Position numbers and translations under genes: made by a program
The notes under the pieces: generated by a model
The model's input: only the letters and a program-made list of their open reading frames with translations
Database searches by the model: none
What the model was told of the DNA's origin: nothing
In this document: positions 59,300 through 64,000 of the stretch, one piece after another
Position numbering within the stretch: position 1 is the stretch's first letter
Layout of the letters: every line of letters begins with the position of its first letter
From: Thunnus maccoyii
Taxonomy: Eukaryota > Chordata > Actinopteri > Scombriformes > Scombridae
Direction: 5' to 3'
DNA length: 64,000 nt
Assembly (NCBI RefSeq): GCF_910596095.1
Contig: NC_056545.1
Span: forward strand, 22,281,067 to 22,345,066

Positions 59300-61054
59300 C
59301 AGTGACATGATGCTGTGGCCTTACAGTGACAGTGGATTAAAAAATCTGTTTCCCACTCCAAAGCATAAAAAATGACACAACATTTTATAGATGTGAAAAC
59401 AAAAGAAGCTGAAAGAAAGAGAAACAGAGGGAAGGAGTCTTCAAAACTGCTGTGTAAAATCAGATAGCTGCTGGCGTCCGATAAGCTTTTTAAAGTAAAC
59501 AGTCTAAGAGGTGGAAGCTCTGAGTCACCACATGTGGAAACAAGAGGAGTCCTTGAAGGTTTGAGAGGGAGTTTGAATTGATGTGAGGAGGGTTTTTGAG
59601 GAAAATTTTTCATCTCAAGGTCACAGTCACATTGCTTCCACTGTGATTCTCACAGCAGAGGGAGAAGCTGTTTATATCACCAGGAACGTTCTGTGTAAAT
59701 GATGATGTGTTTGTATGTGAAGAGGCGAAGCCCTCGTTGTAATGACACCACACTGATGGTGAGAATGTTTGTCAGGATTCGTTTATTTCTTTAAGCTCAG
59801 TCAGCTCTCGGTCTCTCCGTCCTGCTTATGAAGGGGCGTTGCTGACACTTTCCAAGAGCAACACCCAGTGTTCAAACATGTCAGTGCAGCATGTCCGTGT
59901 ATCACTAGCACTCCGGATACAGTTTTAAAGTAAATATACAGTATGACTCTTGGCTTATTGTTGGCTTTTCAGTTAAAACTTGATAATGTGTCTGGTTTTA
60001 ATGATAGAAGAGTTATATCAGTAGATTGCTGTGTTATTTCCAAGCTCCACACCATTAAGCCACAGTTGGATCTTTCACTTAAATATGTTATGTATGATTT
60101 TTCAAAATTTCATATGGATATCTGTCATAATAGAAAATCACTTACTGATTACGTTGACATGTTGATGTGCGTCATATTGGACTTCAGGGATTTAGAAAAC
60201 CCCCTGAGAGAAATCCAACTGGGAATAATCGCTTTTGTAGTGTTAATTTAGACACAATTGTAAAGCATAACTGAAGATTTTACACATCGAAAAACAAAAT
60301 ACAATATAAAAGAATAAGAATAAATCATGGATGACACACTGTATCCTGGTCACATGTTACATTTTCCGTGATAACCTGCTGTTTATTGCTTTGCCAAATG
60401 TAAGCCTTTCAGTCTTTGGTTTATTTAGCTTTATTAACTTTAAAGGTTTGGTTTCCTGTACTGATGTACACAATAGAAGAGTAATTTAATTAGCTCTTTT
60501 CACTGAAGACATTGTAACATGTCACTGTAGGAAAAACACAGGTGTAAATAATTAAATTCATGATTTCATTTAGCTTCTTCAGTTTCAGGGTTCTGGTTGT
60601 TCATGCTGGTTCACTGTCACACTGTCATAGATTACTGGGAGCTGAACCATTATTAATGTTATTAATAAGACCTGCTTTTCCTATTATGTCAAGGGAACAT
60701 GTCCTTTCATGTCATTGTTAATGAAGTTAACACAGGTAACTATGAGGATACAGAGAGCTGAGCACCTTCATTTTTAAGTAACATTTTTATTGGGGAGCAA
60801 CATAACAGGAAACAACAATAGAAAAAATAATACATATCTATAGAAAGAAGTAAACCAAAAAGTCCATGATTACACTTTTATTTAGTTGCACATTTTTACA
60901 GTTGTATTTATTCCTAGAAAAAAAAAGATCACAGAGACGCCAGTTACATCAACAGCCCAAAATAGGCAGTAAAAATCATATTGTACTGATACCAATATTG
61001 CTTTTGAAAGGTGATATCAGCTGGTACCACAGTAAGCTGTTGCATAGGTGCATC
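59300..61054. other. Gene-free interval after nectin3
   Basis: AT-rich DNA without supported exons on either strand. Confidence 0.5.
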
Positions 61055-61362
61055 GTAAAAGGGTCGGTTCACCCAAATTACAAAAAGACATATTTTCTCA
61101 CTTACTTCTTGTAGTAGCAGTGGAGATAGTTTTGGTTTAATGTGTACAGGTTTTGAGATATTGTCTCTCTGCTGCCACCCCAAAAACAATGGAGGTAAAT
61201 GGGATTTCATGTGTGGTGCTCAAATTATTGCAAAACTGACAACAACCTCACTTATCAGAGATGGTTATCTGGAAATCTATAGACTTTGCTTTCAAAGGTG
61301 AGTGAGAAAATGTGTCTTTTCTGTTTTGTTTTTTTAATGATTTGGGTGTACCAACCCTTTAA
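61055..61362. repeat. Miniature inverted-repeat element
   Basis: The ends aaaagggtcggttcacccaa and tttgggtgtaccaacccttt are imperfect inverted repeats of about 20 bp. The interior matches the element at 50485-50925. Confidence 0.7.
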
Positions 61363-61888
61363 TTTTTTTTTCATGCTGTTTCACCTGGGAACATAATATG
61401 AAATTACAGTAAATAACTTCAGCTCATTAAGACGTGTTAGTATGAGTGCAGCTGCGTTTTAAGTTCTGAAACATCGACCACTAGAGAGCACCACACAGTC
61501 ACTGACATTAATCTGACGTACAAACAGCAGCTCACTGGCTAAACAGCTGCATTGAAATATCTGTTCTACAGCACTGTGGGCTCAAAAAATGAATACTTGG
61601 ACACAGAGATGTTTCCTTAAAGGTTTTCCAACATTTTTCATCTCTGTGACAAAACAAAATGCAGCTACAGTATGTTGCATTACAACGACAGTAGAATTAG
61701 GCTTCATGAGACTGTGTTTTGTGTAATTTTATGGTGATGTCTTGGTCATTTTTGGTGCTAATGGACACATTTTTGAATTGTTTTGTTGATTTGGAAAATG
61801 TTGACATGCAGTTGTGGAATTAGATCCTTGCTGAAAAATTGTTATACTGTGGCCTGACAAAAATATCAAACAGAAAGTTCTTGAGTAA

Positions 61889-62152
61889 TATAATTTTCTT
61901 GATGTTGTTGGAGCGATTTCCTTTATTCTGACTTTACATGATGTTGAGCCTTTCCAGGAAATCCCTGAAATAGAACGGCTTGCTAAGATCAATATTTTTG
62001 TGTTTGCCAGTGACCTCCGCCCCCTTGTCAAACTGCCCCTCAAGCTCTTCACAAGCTGTCAGCGGCATGTAGCACTATTTGTTGGTTTGGCTTTAGAAGT
62101 AAGCAATGAGAGCCCAATGACTCTTTATTTGGGTAATAAGCTTCCAGTTTAA
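61889..62152 (+). other. Protein-like ATG-less open frame, possible coding fossil
   Basis: An 87-codon open stretch bounded by TAA at 61886-61888 and TAA at 62150-62152. It has no early ATG. Part reads EIPEIERLAKINIFVF, more protein-like than neighbouring frames. It could be a relic of a mobile-element protein or an exon, but I see no clear splice sites and cannot name a family. Confidence 0.2.
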
Positions 62153-62269
62153 TGTCTAATAATGAATATTTCACAAATGGTATAAAATCTGTAGTTGTAT
62201 CTACTGAAATGTTCTCTGAAGGCAGTTTATGGTGCATCAGGTTCACACAAATATCCAGCTGAAACAGGG

Positions 62270-63200
62270 TGGACGAGCTGTATTCTCATGAGGATAGTTG
62301 TATAGTTGAGTAAGGTATAAGACACAAATCATAAGTGTCCTAAGAACAAATGTAGGCAAATATAACAACAACCTAAACTTAAGTACTTATTCTTCCTTTG
62401 CTCCACAAGTGTTTGAATAAGAGACAAATAATCATTATTCTTATATCAACAATGGATAACATGACTACTTTTATTGATATTTCTACGAATCATGACCGGA
62501 CTCTTAAGATTTAACTGAAGCCAATTGTTCTAGTTTTCTGGCCTGCAGCTTTATTTATGGTTCGCTCCCACTGCTCTCATCAGCATCATTTTCAGCTGCT
62601 TTCAAAGAAAAAGCTCTAAAAAAACACATCTGTACATTATCAGCCGAGCACCAAACAGCAGACAGGCAAAGTTAACAACTAGCTGGTTAATGTAGCGGAA
62701 CATTTAGCAGCTAAAGAGTCATATTTTTATCAGTAGTTGGTGGCGAGAACAACACAGCTAAGGAGAATGAATATTGAAAACACAACTCAAAATAAATGCA
62801 AATGTTGCTCATTATCTGCTGGATGTGTAAGGTCACTGTTTGCCATCAAATGTGCCCTATCAACTTTATAAGGTCAGTGTCAGTTATTGCAGGTTTAAGT
62901 ATGAGAACAGCAGTCATCTCTTATCTGCAAAGTAAGAATTGTTGCTGTTTTGAGCCATAAAGCAGTGTCTTTGTCTTTTTTCTACCTTTAATCAGCAGAC
63001 TACCCCAAGAGAAGCAGGGAGTCACAGTTTGAACCTGATTAAACACAATTTACATGAAGAGCAGAGGACAATCAGCTCTCATTATTTCTTATATAAGTCT
63101 CATTTAAGTTGTAAGGAGTTGCTTAAGAGAAAGCTAATACTAATACATCAACATGGCAAGCACAAAGCTATTAATGTTAATTAATGGCTGGTGATGTTCA
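62270..63200. other. Gene-free interval
   Basis: AT-rich DNA with nothing recognised apart from a possible minus-strand polyadenylation signal at 63208-63213. Confidence 0.5.
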
Positions 63201-63207
63201 TGTCAGT

Positions 63208-63213
63208 TTTATT
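63208..63213 (-). promoter_or_regulatory. Candidate polyadenylation signal of the small minus-strand gene
   Basis: TTTATT on the plus strand reads AATAAA on the minus strand, about 450 bp past the stop at 63661. Confidence 0.35.
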
Positions 63214-63660
63214 CTACCAAGCTGACATTAAATGATGCTAAATAATGAAAGCAGCAATAATGCTTCATTGCTTCGTTATGAATGATTCTGCAGCTCAACA
63301 GGAACACGGCAATCGCTACTTGTGTAAAAAAACAGACCTGTTGCCGCCAAAAACACAGTGATCTTCTGTGTTGTCCCTGCTCGGAGTAGATGTGTGAACC
63401 GGTTATATTAAACGCTGCCCACAGAAAGCATCTCAGTAAATAAAATTCCTCTCCTCATACAGCTCCCCTCCCTCCTCATGAGTGAATAGCAGCTTTGTTT
63501 CAGCTGTCAGGGTCGATTAAATCTTGCTCCCGTAAACAAACATCATGGCGGACAAATGGAAATGAGTGGCCCCTTCAGCGGCCCCACAGAGGATGTAGCA
63601 TACCATTCCAACATTTTCCAAATCCCAAATCCTGGGTGCTTTCAACATGCCACCGACGTG

Positions 63661-63913
63661 TTACTTTGACTTCACTTTGTGTTTGGGGGCAGGCGCGGGT
63701 GCAGGGGCGGGGGCAGGTGAGGGACTCACTGTATCATACATACTGAAAAACCTGCAACAAAACAAAGGACATCACATGACACAAGATCATTTTAAATTAT
63801 TCTCATATTTTGTTTGCATGATATTAAGAGCAGACATTATATAAAGAGCAGGATACTTACATGTTTCTGATTTTCTTTACAAAAGCTTTCACCGCTCTAA
63901 CAAACCTCCTCAT
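63661..63913 (-). CDS. Small basic, Pro-Ala-rich protein: two 3'-terminal exons, unrecognised
   Basis: On the minus strand the exon 63913-63861 ends at a GTAAGT donor, and the next exon 63751-63661 starts after a strong tttgttttgttgcag acceptor. They join in frame to give MRRFVRAVKAFVKKIRN, then MFFSMYDTVSPSP, an alternating Ala-Pro stretch, and KHKVKSK before TAA: 47 residues from the ATG at 63913. The first part is a basic amphipathic helix; the Ala-Pro part is an extended linker. An acceptor-like ttttgacaacag lies 6 bp before this ATG, so the exon may be internal and the protein longer, continuing past the window edge. Both splice sites are canonical. A minus-strand AATAAA lies at 63213-63208. 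I do not recognise the family. Confidence 0.55.
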
Positions 63914-64000
63914 CCGCAGCTGTTGTCAAAATGACAGATGGGTCAGTGCATTCAGAGTCTATTTGTATCAAACTGCTCTTTCTCTGCTATCAGTAGATGG

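Overview
The window is vertebrate nuclear DNA, almost certainly from a teleost fish and probably a percomorph. It has spliced genes with GT-AG introns, an AT-rich intergenic background, many microsatellites, miniature inverted-repeat elements of types common in percomorph genomes, a tRNA-derived SINE, and a tandem cluster of fish-type odorant receptors. There is no prokaryotic or CRISPR-like content. Ordinary open reading frames are mostly noise here, so gene models were built from splice sites and remembered family sequences.

Layout. 1-320: possible last exon of a minus-strand gene. 6261-10574 (+): ppme1, protein phosphatase methylesterase 1, 13 coding exons with an intact Ser-Asp-His triad; intron 2 is a textbook AT-AC U12-type (minor spliceosome) intron. 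12320-25965 (+): three tandem odorant receptor genes (odorant receptor 131-2-like, about 309 aa each), each with its own TATA box, a short non-coding first exon and a 152-bp intron. Units 1 and 2 lie exactly 4290 bp apart. A decayed Ty3/gypsy retrotransposon (20295-23341) separates units 2 and 3. A poly-A-tailed insertion (23596-24087, 13-bp target duplication) sits directly against the TATA box of receptor 3. 30016-30759 (+): a single-exon coiled-coil gene with a very basic C-terminus, not recognised, followed by a frameshifted tandem copy of its own 3' end. 32751-58179 (+): nectin3, an immunoglobulin-family adhesion receptor, with five shared exons and two alternative membrane/cytoplasmic endings that finish EWYV and EHYV. 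63661-63913 (-): the two-exon C-terminal part, or the whole, of a small basic, Pro-Ala-rich protein that is not recognised.

The genes do not form a pathway. ppme1 is housekeeping signalling (PP2A demethylation), the receptors are a locally expanding chemosensory family, and nectin3 is a cell-junction protein. The most informative content is evolutionary: recent segmental duplication of the receptor unit, mobile-element insertions that can be dated against paralogous empty sites, a minor-class intron, and a conserved two-tail design in nectin3. I found no convincing evidence of a wholly new biological system. The two unrecognised small genes and the promoter-proximal insertion are the best candidates for follow-up.
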